From assembly GCA_003165615.1 (NCBI GenBank), contig PLWR01000501.1, positions 1 through 28,892 on the forward strand: a stretch of DNA of 28,892 nucleotides, written 5' to 3'. A program made the translations under genes and the position numbers. How positions within the stretch are numbered: position 1 is the first letter of the stretch; each line of letters starts with the position of its first letter. The stretch is from Acidobacteriota bacterium. GTDB taxonomy: Bacteria > Acidobacteriota > Terriglobia > UBA7540. Shown piece after piece: positions 20,397-27,147 of the stretch. Below the pieces are notes generated by a model. The model did no database searches, was not told where the DNA came from, and saw only the letters and a program-made list of their open reading frames with translations.

Positions 20397-21851
20397 GCTG
20401 GCAAATCCCGCCGTCACCGGCGTTCCCGCCACTGCGCAATCCGCAAAAGTTGATGTGGGCACTTCCGCCGCCAGGTTCGCCATGGCCTTTGCCCAAAAGG
20501 CTTCCGCGTGCGAATACATCTTTTTCTTGCCGCCCGACGGCGTGTCCATCTCGATGCGCGGGGCGTCAAAAGTAACTGCTCCGCCGGTCTGTTCGCGCTT
20601 GATGGCCAGCAGCTCCTGGCGCACGTCCAGGTTGCGTGGCACGCGGTCCTTGTGCTGCTCCATGCGGCGCTTCATGGTGACCGCCATGGCGGTTTTGATT
20701 TTGATGGACTCCGCCAGGCCGCGCTCGCCCGCGCCTTCGCCCTGCGGCATGCGCTTCACCGAGCCGCCGAAATTCACTCCCATCACCTTGCCGGGAAACT
20801 TGGCGTTGAAGTAGTCATACATGGGCGAGCCGATTCCCGTCGCGTCCAGAGCCACGCGGTCCGCGAGGTCCACCAGAGGCTCAAGCCACTCCACCTGGCT
20901 CATCTTTCCCGCGCGCCTCTCCGCGTCGGAAACAAAGAAGGGCATGTTGTGCTGCCACTCGATGTGCCGCGCCCAGGCGATATCGCCAATCCATTCGTCC
21001 AGCCACGCGCAACTGCGGTCACCGCTGCGGCCAAAATCGATTCCCAGGAATCGCCGCCCTTGCAGTTTTTGCAGCAGGCTGAGGGGAAGCTGCATGGTGG
21101 CGCCGTCATCTTCCGCCGCGCTTACCAGTTCCAGCGTCAGCCAGGAGCCGATGGCCTTCAGGAAGATGCAGTAAAATTCCTGCATCAAACTGTCGGTATC
21201 GCCCTTGTAAAGCTGCCGCTGCTCCGCCATGTTGATGGGGCAGCCCTCGGCAATCGCCATCTCGGCGGTCAGGTAGTGCCAGCTCCACGCGCCGTCGCGC
21301 AGGGGGTTTTGCGCGGGCGCAATGCCGTCGGTCAGCCCCACCTCATGCGCGAGATCGAAGAACTTGTTCTGTTCGCCGTTCGGCGTGGAGAGCACGCGCA
21401 GCTTGTGCCCCAGGGCGAGCTGCCGGGTGATGGCGGCCCACACGCCGTAGCATTCCTTGACGTGGGCGTACTCATCCAGGATGGAATGGCCGGGATAACC
21501 GCGCGCCGTGCGGGGATTGCAGGGCAGGGCGATGATGCGTGAGCCGTCGGAAAAATCGCACCGGTGCTGGATCAGGTCGGTCTTGCCCAGCTCGTCGGCA
21601 AACGCCTCGTGGTAGATTTGCGCGGTAAAGTTCATGGCCTCTTTGATTTTCCCCACGCCTTCCATCATGAATTCCACTGCCTGCGCATCGCCCGCGCTCA
21701 TGTACGTCCAGGTGGTGCGCCGCTCCAGGCAATCCAGCGTGGCTTCCACCGCCGTGCCAAAGCTGAAGCCGGCCCGCGCCGTCTTTACCGCGCCCTTGAA
21801 CCGCGCCCGGTCATCCACCCACCGTTGTTGGTACGGGTAGATTTGGATCAC
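20385..21851 (-). CDS. Large terminase subunit (Mu gp28-like)
   Basis: The ATPase-nuclease that cuts and pumps phage DNA into the prohead. The conserved protein starts with QIYPYQQRWVDDRARFKGA, so I prefer GTG 21851 (488 residues). An ATG at 21953 would overlap the small subunit gene by 143 nt, and its extra 34 residues look like a shadow of that gene. The Walker A region is atypical, TARAGFSFG, without the usual GKS/GKT, as in the gp28 group. Walker B is HSILDEYAHV (residues about 124-133), with the coupling motif VLSTPNG after it. The nuclease domain begins with FLGIDFGRSGD (about 268-278) and continues with VALDATGIG. The final residues SMVL and TAG meet a CTACTGC repeat. Confidence 0.85.
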   Translation of the reverse strand: MIQIYPYQQRWVDDRARFKGAVKTARAGFSFGTAVEATLDCLERRTTWTYMSAGDAQAVEFMMEGVGKIKEAMNFTAQIYHEAFADELGKTDLIQHRCDFSDGSRIIALPCNPRTARGYPGHSILDEYAHVKECYGVWAAITRQLALGHKLRVLSTPNGEQNKFFDLAHEVGLTDGIAPAQNPLRDGAWSWHYLTAEMAIAEGCPINMAEQRQLYKGDTDSLMQEFYCIFLKAIGSWLTLELVSAAEDDGATMQLPLSLLQKLQGRRFLGIDFGRSGDRSCAWLDEWIGDIAWARHIEWQHNMPFFVSDAERRAGKMSQVEWLEPLVDLADRVALDATGIGSPMYDYFNAKFPGKVMGVNFGGSVKRMPQGEGAGERGLAESIKIKTAMAVTMKRRMEQHKDRVPRNLDVRQELLAIKREQTGGAVTFDAPRIEMDTPSGGKKKMYSHAEAFWAKAMANLAAEVPTSTFADCAVAGTPVTAGFASMVL

Positions 21852-22491
21852 CGGCGGCAGGGTGGGGCGGCAGTCCGAAGACACGCTCACGGATCCGGTT
21901 GATGTCCTCGAGGGTGACGGGCTTCCCGCTCGCAATTTGCTGGCTCGCTTCATCGGTTACTTCTTCCATCGTCTGGCGGTACCGGTCGATCTTCAGTTGC
22001 AGTTCGCGGTTTTCTTTCTCCAGGCGTTGGGCATCGAGCTCCAGGCGCTTCTGTTCGATTTCCAGCTTCCCCGTCTCGATCTTGAATCGCCCCTGGCCTT
22101 CCGCCCTCCGCCGCCGTTCCGCCATCAGTTTCAGCGGGTCGGACTCCATCAGCCGCTGCTTCTGCGTGATGATGCCGACATCCACAAACGCTTCGATCAG
22201 GTCCTGGCGCTCGGCCGTGGGATTCTCTTTCTGCAACTCCAAAAGGGCGCGGCCCTGGCCCAGAGCGTCCGTATAGCTTTTTATTTCCGCATCCTTCTTT
22301 TTCCAGATCCGCAGCAGGTAGTGGTTGGAAAGCGTCTGCGGCGATATCTCTTCCTCGTACTGCTCCCGGATGGCCGCCGCGATTTGCGGGAAGGGCATGC
22401 GGTCGCGGCTGGCCTGCTCCACGAATTCCAGCAGGCCCGGATGCGCCAGGCCCAGCTCTTCCACCCTCGTCCGCCTGTAGAAATCGGCCAT
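21811..22491 (-). CDS. Small terminase subunit-like protein (Mu gp27/DUF3486-like)
   Basis: The 226-residue product sits immediately before the large terminase and overlaps its chosen start by 41 nt. The N-terminal region (EFVEQASRDRMPFPQIAAAIREQYEEEISPQTLSNHYL) has a helix-turn-helix layout suited to DNA recognition. The rest is a long charged coiled coil (about 95-185) with repeating EIEQKRLELDAQRLEKENREL. Both match DUF3486 proteins such as Mu gp27. It should recognise the packaging site and load the large subunit. AGAGGA precedes the ATG. Confidence 0.75.
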   Translation of the reverse strand: MADFYRRTRVEELGLAHPGLLEFVEQASRDRMPFPQIAAAIREQYEEEISPQTLSNHYLLRIWKKKDAEIKSYTDALGQGRALLELQKENPTAERQDLIEAFVDVGIITQKQRLMESDPLKLMAERRRRAEGQGRFKIETGKLEIEQKRLELDAQRLEKENRELQLKIDRYRQTMEEVTDEASQQIASGKPVTLEDINRIRERVFGLPPHPAAGDPNLPVPTTVGG

Positions 22492-22500
22492 GTTTTCCTC

Positions 22501-22827
22501 TTAAAGTTCCACCGCCGGAAAGCGCACGCCGGGAATCGGGGTAATGCGCCCATCCCTTAGATCCACGGCTTTCCCCATCGCCCGCACCGTCTGGATATCC
22601 AGCTGGAGCTTGCCTTCGCGCGGGTTTTTGCGCTCTACCAGCCCGTAGTCGCTGAGATAGGTCAGGTGGAAGTCGAGCGCCTCAACGTCATCCAGCGCCC
22701 ATCCCTGGCCCTCCATCATCCCCATCAGGATGTAGAGCGGCACCGGCTTGAGTTGCGCATCGATGAGGAGCAGGATAATCATCCCGCGCTCGATTTCATG
22801 GCGAACGTCATTGCTGATCTTGGTCAT
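22501..22827 (-). CDS. Mu gp26-like winged-helix protein
   Basis: The 108-residue product overlaps the end of the gp25-like gene by ATGA (4 nt), so translation is coupled. It starts with a hydrophobic helix (IERGMIILLLIDAQLKPVPLYILMGMM), followed by DVEALDFHLTYLSDYGLVERKNP, a typical winged-helix 'helix plus wing' ending. A protein of this size and type lies between gp25 and gp27 in Mu-like phages. Its function in those phages is not established; DNA binding linked to packaging or late regulation is possible. Confidence 0.6.
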   Translation of the reverse strand: MTKISNDVRHEIERGMIILLLIDAQLKPVPLYILMGMMEGQGWALDDVEALDFHLTYLSDYGLVERKNPREGKLQLDIQTVRAMGKAVDLRDGRITPIPGVRFPAVEL

Positions 22828-23177
22828 GAACGCACCTGTTTTTCTTCTTCGAGTAGGCGCACGCGGCTGCCCAGGGTGCGCAATCCCAGCGCCAGCGCCT
22901 CATTGGCGGTGCGCTGCACGGAAATGAAATCGCGGGTGCTGCTGGCCACGTCCTGCAACCCCTGGCCCAGTGACTGCATTCCCTGCGCGTAATTCGCCAG
23001 CGCCAGCGCCTGCGACTGCATCGCCGCGCTTGATACCTGCTGGATCTTGGCAATCTCTTCAATCGTGGCCACGGAGCGCCCCGCCGAGATTCCCCGGTGA
23101 TAAATGGCGATGGAAAGCGCAATCGCCCCGAAGATGAACCCTGCAATCCCCACCGCTTCCATCATTCCAGGAGCCAT
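22824..23177 (-). CDS. Mu gp25/DUF2730-like membrane-anchored coiled-coil protein
   Basis: The 117-residue product has one transmembrane segment (residues about 6-27, VGIAGFIFGAIALSIAIYH) and then a long helix to the end with Gln/Ala-rich heptads. This matches the small TM plus coiled-coil proteins encoded just before the packaging genes in Mu-like phages. A CGGAGG sequence lies 9 nt before the ATG. An inner-membrane spanin is an alternative, since lysis genes are adjacent, but the lipoprotein partner is 2.5 kb away. Confidence 0.55.
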   Translation of the reverse strand: MAPGMMEAVGIAGFIFGAIALSIAIYHRGISAGRSVATIEEIAKIQQVSSAAMQSQALALANYAQGMQSLGQGLQDVASSTRDFISVQRTANEALALGLRTLGSRVRLLEEEKQVRS

Positions 23178-23196
23178 CGGGAAAACCTCCGAACCA

Positions 23197-23262
23197 GTGG
23201 ATAGTGGTTAGTGGATAGTGGTTAGGGGCTCGGGTTCGGTCCGCTGTCCACTGTCCACTGTC
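23197..23262. repeat. GTGGATA heptamer repeat at the end of the holin-like gene
   Basis: GTGGATA/GTGGTTA units (23197-23225) face TCCACTG units (23242-23262). The inner part is translated as the last 18 residues of the holin-like protein, and the repeat also gives its TAA stop. Confidence 0.85.
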
Positions 23263-23594
23263 TTCTGCACTTCATTGCTCGGGGTCGGCAGCACATGCTT
23301 CCAGAACGCGCCGTAGAAAACGTGCTGGGCGGCGAAGGTGATAAGCAGCGTCACCAGGCCGCGCAGAATCGTGGGCGCGTCGGGATAGTGCAGCGTCACC
23401 GTGTGCGGAGCGAACTCCAGCGCGATCCCCGTGGAAGTCGCCACCGCCGCCGCAAAGCTGGTGGCCATGCAGATCAGCGGCTTCGACTTGTCTATCCATT
23501 GGAGCCACCACGCCTGGCTGCGCTTCATAAGCTGAATAACAAAAGGCATCAGGAAAGCTACCAGCGCCTGCACCTGCATCGAATTCACGTCCAT
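23208..23594 (-). CDS. Holin-like small membrane protein
   Basis: The product has 128 residues if started at ATG 23594; a GTG one codon upstream is also possible. Three hydrophobic segments can be seen, at about 8-22 (LVAFLMPFVIQLM), 39-60 and 78-97 (LRGLVTLLITFAAQHVFYGAF), with short charged loops. That is the general plan of phage holins, which open the membrane and release the endolysin. Context fits: endolysin and lipoprotein genes lie upstream in the same operon. The sequence family is not diagnostic, so another small phage membrane protein is possible. The last 18 residues (KTVDSGQRTEPEPLTTIH) are encoded by GTGGATA repeats and are probably a late addition. Confidence 0.5.
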   Translation of the reverse strand: MDVNSMQVQALVAFLMPFVIQLMKRSQAWWLQWIDKSKPLICMATSFAAAVATSTGIALEFAPHTVTLHYPDAPTILRGLVTLLITFAAQHVFYGAFWKHVLPTPSNEVQKTVDSGQRTEPEPLTTIH

Positions 23595-23603
23595 CACTCC
23601 TCC

Positions 23604-23716
23604 ACAACCGAAAATCGAAACTGGAAATTGGAAACTGGAAATTGGAAACTGCGCCAGCTTCCGATTTCTGATTTCTAATTTCCCTCTTCCTCCGTGCCTC
23701 TTGTGCCTCGGTGGTG
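23604..23716. repeat. GGAAACT, TTTCTGA and GCCTCTTG repeats
   Basis: GGAAACT/GGAAATT units (23616-23650), TTCCGATTTCTGATTTC units (23658-23683) and GTGCCTCT octamers (23694-23713) fill the gap between the glycosyltransferase stop and the holin-like gene. Confidence 0.8.
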
Positions 23717-23718
23717 AA

Positions 23719-24717
23719 CTACGCCAGCTCCCGCAGCCACCAGGCGCGGCTTTCGCGCGAGTAGGCTGCCAGCCTGGAGCGGTTGCGCGCCACGTTGAGG
23801 CCGGGAGAGCGCAATGCCCAAATCATTTTTTGCTTTACGTCGCGGACGTCCGCCGGCCGCGCGGTGCACGAGCTGCTGGCCCAGGGAATCTCATCCGACA
23901 CCACCACCGGCACGCCCGCCGCCACCATCTCCGCCGCCACGTAATTGAAAGTTTCCGAAAGACTCACTTGCAGGCCAATATCCATGCCGGGAAGAAAGCC
24001 CTCCATCTCCTCCGGCTCCATCCAGGGGTGTTCCACCAGGCGCGCGCCCAAGGTGGCGTCAAAAAGCGCGCGCAGGTTTTTCAGGATGTTTTCCCCCTGC
24101 ATCTCGACGCGCGAGGCGTTGATGTGGAAGGCGAGGCGCCGCCCCAGTTGCCGCGCGCAGCCAATCGCCGCCAGCGCCTGTACCAGGTGGTTCTTTAGAG
24201 GGCGGATGGCGCCCAGGCACGCCACGTTCAAGGTTGCAGGGTTCCCCGCCTTGCGCTGCCCGAAGATTTGCGGGTAAAAGCTGGGAAGATAAAGCAGGCG
24301 GGAATTCTCACTTACCAGGTCGCGAAAATCTTCATAGGTCTGCTGGTCGTTGAAGGCTACAAACACATTGCTGCGCCGCAGGTAGCGCAGGATCCAGTCC
24401 ATGGCAATGCCCTCGCCCGCCAGGAAGGGCAGTTTGGAATGAATGCGGATAATCCACTTCACCAGCGGATGCAGCGGAACCAGGACGGTGAATTTCTCCG
24501 GCACCACCCACAGCGCCTCAATGATGACGTGGGTGGGGCCGTAGAGCGCCACCTCGCGATCGATGCCGTTGTTGTCTACCACCTGCACAACTTTGGAAGC
24601 GATTCCCGAGGCCTCCAGCATCCGCGCGCAGTGCGTGGCGGAATTCAGCAGCCCGCTGCTGCGCTGGCCCGGGTGGCTGTAAGCCTCCCAGAATTTCAGG
24701 ATGAATAGAACCTTCAT
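23719..24717 (-). CDS. GT-B fold glycosyltransferase (GT4-like)
   Basis: The 332-residue product overlaps the upstream gene by ATGA. The N-terminal half holds the acceptor-side Rossmann domain (MKVLFILKFWEAY…, HVIIEALWVVPEKF). The C-terminal half has the donor-side features: NVACLGAIRPLKNHLVQALAAI, then the GT4-type site SLSETFNYVAAEMVAAGVPVVVSD with Glu spacing (EX7E-like). Such enzymes transfer a sugar from a nucleotide sugar. In a prophage the usual target is host O-antigen (seroconversion, exclusion of other phages) or, less often, a virion protein. Here it sits within the late lysis region rather than alone. It ends with TAG beside an octamer repeat. Confidence 0.75.
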   Translation of the reverse strand: MKVLFILKFWEAYSHPGQRSSGLLNSATHCARMLEASGIASKVVQVVDNNGIDREVALYGPTHVIIEALWVVPEKFTVLVPLHPLVKWIIRIHSKLPFLAGEGIAMDWILRYLRRSNVFVAFNDQQTYEDFRDLVSENSRLLYLPSFYPQIFGQRKAGNPATLNVACLGAIRPLKNHLVQALAAIGCARQLGRRLAFHINASRVEMQGENILKNLRALFDATLGARLVEHPWMEPEEMEGFLPGMDIGLQVSLSETFNYVAAEMVAAGVPVVVSDEIPWASSSCTARPADVRDVKQKMIWALRSPGLNVARNRSRLAAYSRESRAWWLRELA

Positions 24718-25538
24718 GCCGTCACCATCGCTAAATCTTTTTCCAGCGTCGCCAAATCGAAGCCGCTGGCGGAAACGCCCGTAGCCTCAATCCATTCCTT
24801 CGAAACCAGCGCATACGCTTCGCTGCCATACTTTTCAAACCACGCCCACGTCATCTTTTTGGGCGCGCCCCAGGTAATGCAGGTAAGAGTAGGCAGTCGG
24901 CAGTCGGCAGTAGGCAGTGGCCCGGGGCCCGGGATTCGGGACTCGGGGCTCGGGGCGGTGTCATAGCCGACGATGTAGACCGCATGGCCGCCCCAGCTTC
25001 CCGGCTCGTCATTGGGACCGGGATTTTCCGGCACGTCCCACACATCCTGGTTTTGCGCGCTGATGGGTAATTCCAGGCCAATGTAGGCGCCACCAAACAA
25101 CCAGATGGCGGTGGCAATGTCGGGAATCGGGTGATCGGGAGATAGGGAAACGTAAGCGTCGAGGGAGTGCCCGTTGAACGCTTCCTGCCGCCAGTCGTTC
25201 AGAACATCCAGCTCCACCCCGCCCTGGTCGCTGCCGGGGTCGGCGGGATTGTACCCATCCCACACTTCGTAGTAGTTGAGAATGGTGGAGTCGGGCACGG
25301 TCAGCTCCCGGCCCAGAGCGTTCAGGGTCCAGGTCTGCACCGCGTGCCCCACGGCCGCGATCGTGCAGCAGCCCAAACGGTCGTTCAGCATCATGCCGAA
25401 GTCGGTAACACCCCTGGTCCAATCGACGCTGGGAGGAGGGCTCGGCAAGGCCGCCGTCATGTAGCGGGCGAGCTTCAAGGTGCGGCGATCATCCCGCCGC
25501 GCCCGCTTGCCGAGTTTCATTTGTGAATGGTCGACCAT
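24714..25538 (-). CDS. Papain-like (C1-type fold) cysteine-peptidase-like protein
   Basis: In this 274-residue protein the order of motifs follows papain: VDWTRGVTDFGMMLNDRLGCCTIAAVGHAVQ (candidate Cys57/Cys58), later GGHAVYIVGYD (candidate His), then ITWGAPKKMTWAWFEKYG in place of the usual NSWG. The Asn is replaced by Thr, so activity is uncertain. There is no signal peptide. Residues about 194-217, between the His and the WG motif, are encoded by CTACTGC and GAGTCCC repeats in frame and form a Pro-rich loop. Its place between lipoprotein and glycosyltransferase genes suggests a lysis or cell-envelope role, but a virion-carried peptidase is equally possible. Confidence 0.5.
   Translation of the reverse strand: MVDHSQMKLGKRARRDDRRTLKLARYMTAALPSPPPSVDWTRGVTDFGMMLNDRLGCCTIAAVGHAVQTWTLNALGRELTVPDSTILNYYEVWDGYNPADPGSDQGGVELDVLNDWRQEAFNGHSLDAYVSLSPDHPIPDIATAIWLFGGAYIGLELPISAQNQDVWDVPENPGPNDEPGSWGGHAVYIVGYDTAPSPESRIPGPGPLPTADCRLPTLTCITWGAPKKMTWAWFEKYGSEAYALVSKEWIEATGVSASGFDLATLEKDLAMVTA
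24886..24956. repeat. CTACTGC/CGACTGC and GAGTCCC repeats inside the papain-like gene
   Basis: GTAGGCA/GTCGGCA units (24888-24920) are followed by GGGACTC/GGGCTCG units (24930-24956). All are open in the gene's frame. The CTACTGC family is in the stop-free orientation, as in the signal peptides. Confidence 0.85.
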
Positions 25539-25569
25539 AAAATTTGTTCATCTGGCCATCGGGCCATTG

Positions 25570-25602
25570 AACTGCCTACTGCCCGGTGCCTACTGCCTAC
25601 AG
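25570..25602. repeat. CTACTGC repeat giving the lipoprotein stop
   Basis: Four CTACTGC-like units. Along the mRNA the first unit forms the TAG (25597-25599) that ends the lipoprotein gene directly after GAGCTG. Confidence 0.85.
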
Positions 25603-26115
25603 CTCTTTGAACCTTGCGTCGCCCTTCACGATCCGGTTGAACTGCTTTTTAAAGTCTTTCGCCTTCCAGCCCTTCGCCTGGCGTTGCGGGGCGACAACTC
25701 CCATTGCCGCAGCGGCAGGCGGCGGCACCAGCGCGCCGATCTCCGTGACTGCCTGCGAGAGCAAGTTCACAACCTTGGTGACGGTGGTGTCGGTCGCGGG
25801 GTTTTTGATTTGCGCGGCGCTTTCAAGTTGCGCCACGTTCGTATCGACGGCGTTAAAGGCTGCTTGCACGGCCTGAAGGTTGGTGGCCGTGGGTGACGCC
25901 TTGTAGGTGTCAAGCGTCTTCACCAGGGCGCTAAATCCGTCCTCGATCAGCGTGGCCGCCGGAGCCAGGGCCGGATCGATCACATCCACCAGGCTGGCGG
26001 CGATAGGCACGCCCACTTCCGCGATAGACTCAGCGGTGTTTACCCAAGCGGGTATGGCGCAAGCGCTCAGGCACAGCACGCTTGCCAGTATGGTTGCCAG
26101 GATTGCCCTTTTCAT
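25597..26115 (-). CDS. Predicted lipoprotein of the lysis region (outer-membrane spanin candidate)
   Basis: The 172-residue product has a lipoprotein signal: MKRAILATILASVLCLSACA with lipobox LSAC, Cys at residue 19. The mature protein is Ala/Val/Thr-rich and helical, then Pro/Ala-rich (LVPPPAAAAMG), and ends with a basic KGWKAKDFKKQFNRIVKGDARF. The gene starts inside a 57-codon membrane ORF in the +1 frame, as Rz1 starts inside Rz, and lies next to the endolysin gene. That suggests an outer-membrane spanin, though 172 residues is long for one. AGGAGAG precedes the ATG. A phage-encoded surface lipoprotein for exclusion is the alternative. Confidence 0.6.
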   Translation of the reverse strand: MKRAILATILASVLCLSACAIPAWVNTAESIAEVGVPIAASLVDVIDPALAPAATLIEDGFSALVKTLDTYKASPTATNLQAVQAAFNAVDTNVAQLESAAQIKNPATDTTVTKVVNLLSQAVTEIGALVPPPAAAAMGVVAPQRQAKGWKAKDFKKQFNRIVKGDARFKEL

Positions 26116-26203
26116 TTTTACTCTCCTCTCGAATTCCGCTGACCACGGTCAGCGCGTAAAGAAACCAGATAATGGCAAAAAGAGTGTAAGCACCGTCGCT
26201 CAT
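26030..26203 (-). CDS. Small single-pass membrane ORF overlapping the lipoprotein gene
   Basis: ATG 26203 to TGA 26030 encodes 57 residues: a short start, a clear transmembrane helix (residues about 6-24, YTLFAIIWFLYALTVVSGI), then a charged tail (REESKNEKGN…). A GGGGG run sits 4 nt before the ATG. The second half overlaps the start of the lipoprotein gene in another frame. This is the layout of overlapping spanin genes, but the periplasmic coiled coil of an inner-membrane spanin is missing, so a holin/antiholin or a translational-coupling leader are alternatives. The tail after the overlap begins could be a shadow. Confidence 0.4.
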   Translation of the reverse strand: MSDGAYTLFAIIWFLYALTVVSGIREESKNEKGNPGNHTGKRAVPERLRHTRLGKHR

Positions 26204-26216
26204 CTGCCCCCGGCCC

Positions 26217-26262
26217 TCTGCCTACTGCCTGGTGCCCATTGCCTGCTGCCTACTGCCTTCCG
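26217..26262. repeat. CTACTGC-type repeat encoding the endolysin C-terminal tail
   Basis: CTACTGC/CTGGTGC/CTGCTGC units. Along the mRNA they read in frame as the last 11 endolysin residues (GSRQQAMGTRQ) and then as its TAG stop. Confidence 0.85.
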
Positions 26263-26962
26263 GGTCTTTCCCCGTGGCGTACCATTCGAGCGCCCGGGGA
26301 TCGTTCAGGCGGTAAACATTCACCGCCTTGATTAATTCCGCCGAGTAGCTGGGATTTGTGGAATATCCACAGTGCTCATGGTCCGTCTGGGACGTTTTAG
26401 GCCCCAGCCGCTCGGCGAATTCTGTGGGGAAGTCCCGAACCGAATACGCCGGCGCGTAGGCCGGCGAGCGCAGCAGCATGGCGTGCCCCTGGAAAGCGCT
26501 CGCTAGCGAGGGGAAGCGCACGAACTCCGCCGGGATCGATTCCCTCTGCCCGTTCTGCATTTCCCAGGTCATGGCGTCGAAGTGGGCATACCCCTCCCTC
26601 TTCGCAAGCTGCGAATACTTGATGCCAAAGGGATTGTTGGCCAGGCGGAAAAGCGAGCTGCCTCCCCAAATCGAGCTGCCGTCGCGGGCCACCGGCGAGC
26701 CGCACCGGTTGCAGGTCACGCCCGACGCCTGCCGGTTGCCGCAGTGGGAGCAAACGTAAGCCGGCCCAGCCGCCTCAAAAATCGCCTGGGCGATGGTGAT
26801 GCACGCGGGGATCCCCTCCGCCTGCTCGCCCGCCCGCGCCGGCCCTGTCACTTTTTCCAGGAAGTCGAGTTGCTGCGGGGAGAGGGAAACTGGAAGCTGG
26901 ACGAGGGATGCCGCGTCCGGTTTCGAGTTTCCAGTTTCGAGTTTCATCTTTTCGTCGGTCAT
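26222..26962 (-). CDS. Glucosaminidase-type endolysin with inserted zinc ribbon
   Basis: This 246-residue peptidoglycan hydrolase has the FlgJ/LytD glucosaminidase pattern: LDFLEKVTGPARAGEQAEGIPACITIAQAIFEAA (candidate catalytic Glu63), then SSLFRLANNPFGIKY (about 102-116), a YAHFDAMTWEMQNGQR segment and ending SYSAELIKAVNVYRLN. Between the Glu helix and the ANNPFGIK motif lies a four-Cys zinc ribbon, Cys71-x2-Cys74-x9-Cys84-x2-Cys87 (CSHCGNRQASGVTCNRCGSP). No signal peptide is seen, so release by a holin fits. Residues 6-13 (MKLETGNS) and the last 11 residues are repeat-encoded. It cleaves the glycan strand at lysis or during entry. Confidence 0.75.
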   Translation of the reverse strand: MTDEKMKLETGNSKPDAASLVQLPVSLSPQQLDFLEKVTGPARAGEQAEGIPACITIAQAIFEAAGPAYVCSHCGNRQASGVTCNRCGSPVARDGSSIWGGSSLFRLANNPFGIKYSQLAKREGYAHFDAMTWEMQNGQRESIPAEFVRFPSLASAFQGHAMLLRSPAYAPAYSVRDFPTEFAERLGPKTSQTDHEHCGYSTNPSYSAELIKAVNVYRLNDPRALEWYATGKDPEGSRQQAMGTRQ

Positions 26963-26985
26963 CTTTTACTGCCTACTGCCTACTT
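26915..26985. repeat. GGAAACT and CTACTGC repeats at the endolysin 5' end
   Basis: TTTCGAG/TTTCCAG units (26920-26946) are translated as LETGNSK at the endolysin N-terminus. CTACTGC units (26967-26983) lie just upstream of its start. Confidence 0.8.
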
Positions 26986-27020
26986 TTCCTTCGGGCCTCG
27001 GAAGCAGGGTGCCAAGCTCC

Positions 27021-27057
27021 AGCAGGGGGGAAGCTGCCAGGAACCTGACCCCCTGCT
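27021..27057. other. Inverted repeat (9-bp stem) in the gap before the endolysin gene
   Basis: agcaggggg (27021-27029) and ccccctgct (27049-27057) form a perfect 9-bp, GC-rich stem around a 19-nt loop. There is no U-tract on either strand, so it is not a standard terminator. It could be a regulatory or mRNA-processing hairpin at the head of the lysis operon. Confidence 0.5.
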
Positions 27058-27147
27058 CCCCTCGGCCCGGCGCTGTCCCCGCGCAGGCTCTATGAAAAAC
27101 CATATTGGAGGTGGAGTCAAGAGGAAAAAAGGGTGGTGTCTCTACCG

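Noticed and set aside
21852..21953. Extended N-terminus of the large terminase from ATG 21953
   Set aside because: It would overlap the small terminase gene by 143 nt, and the added 34 residues are Ser/Pro/Arg-rich shadow sequence. Homology starts near GTG 21851.
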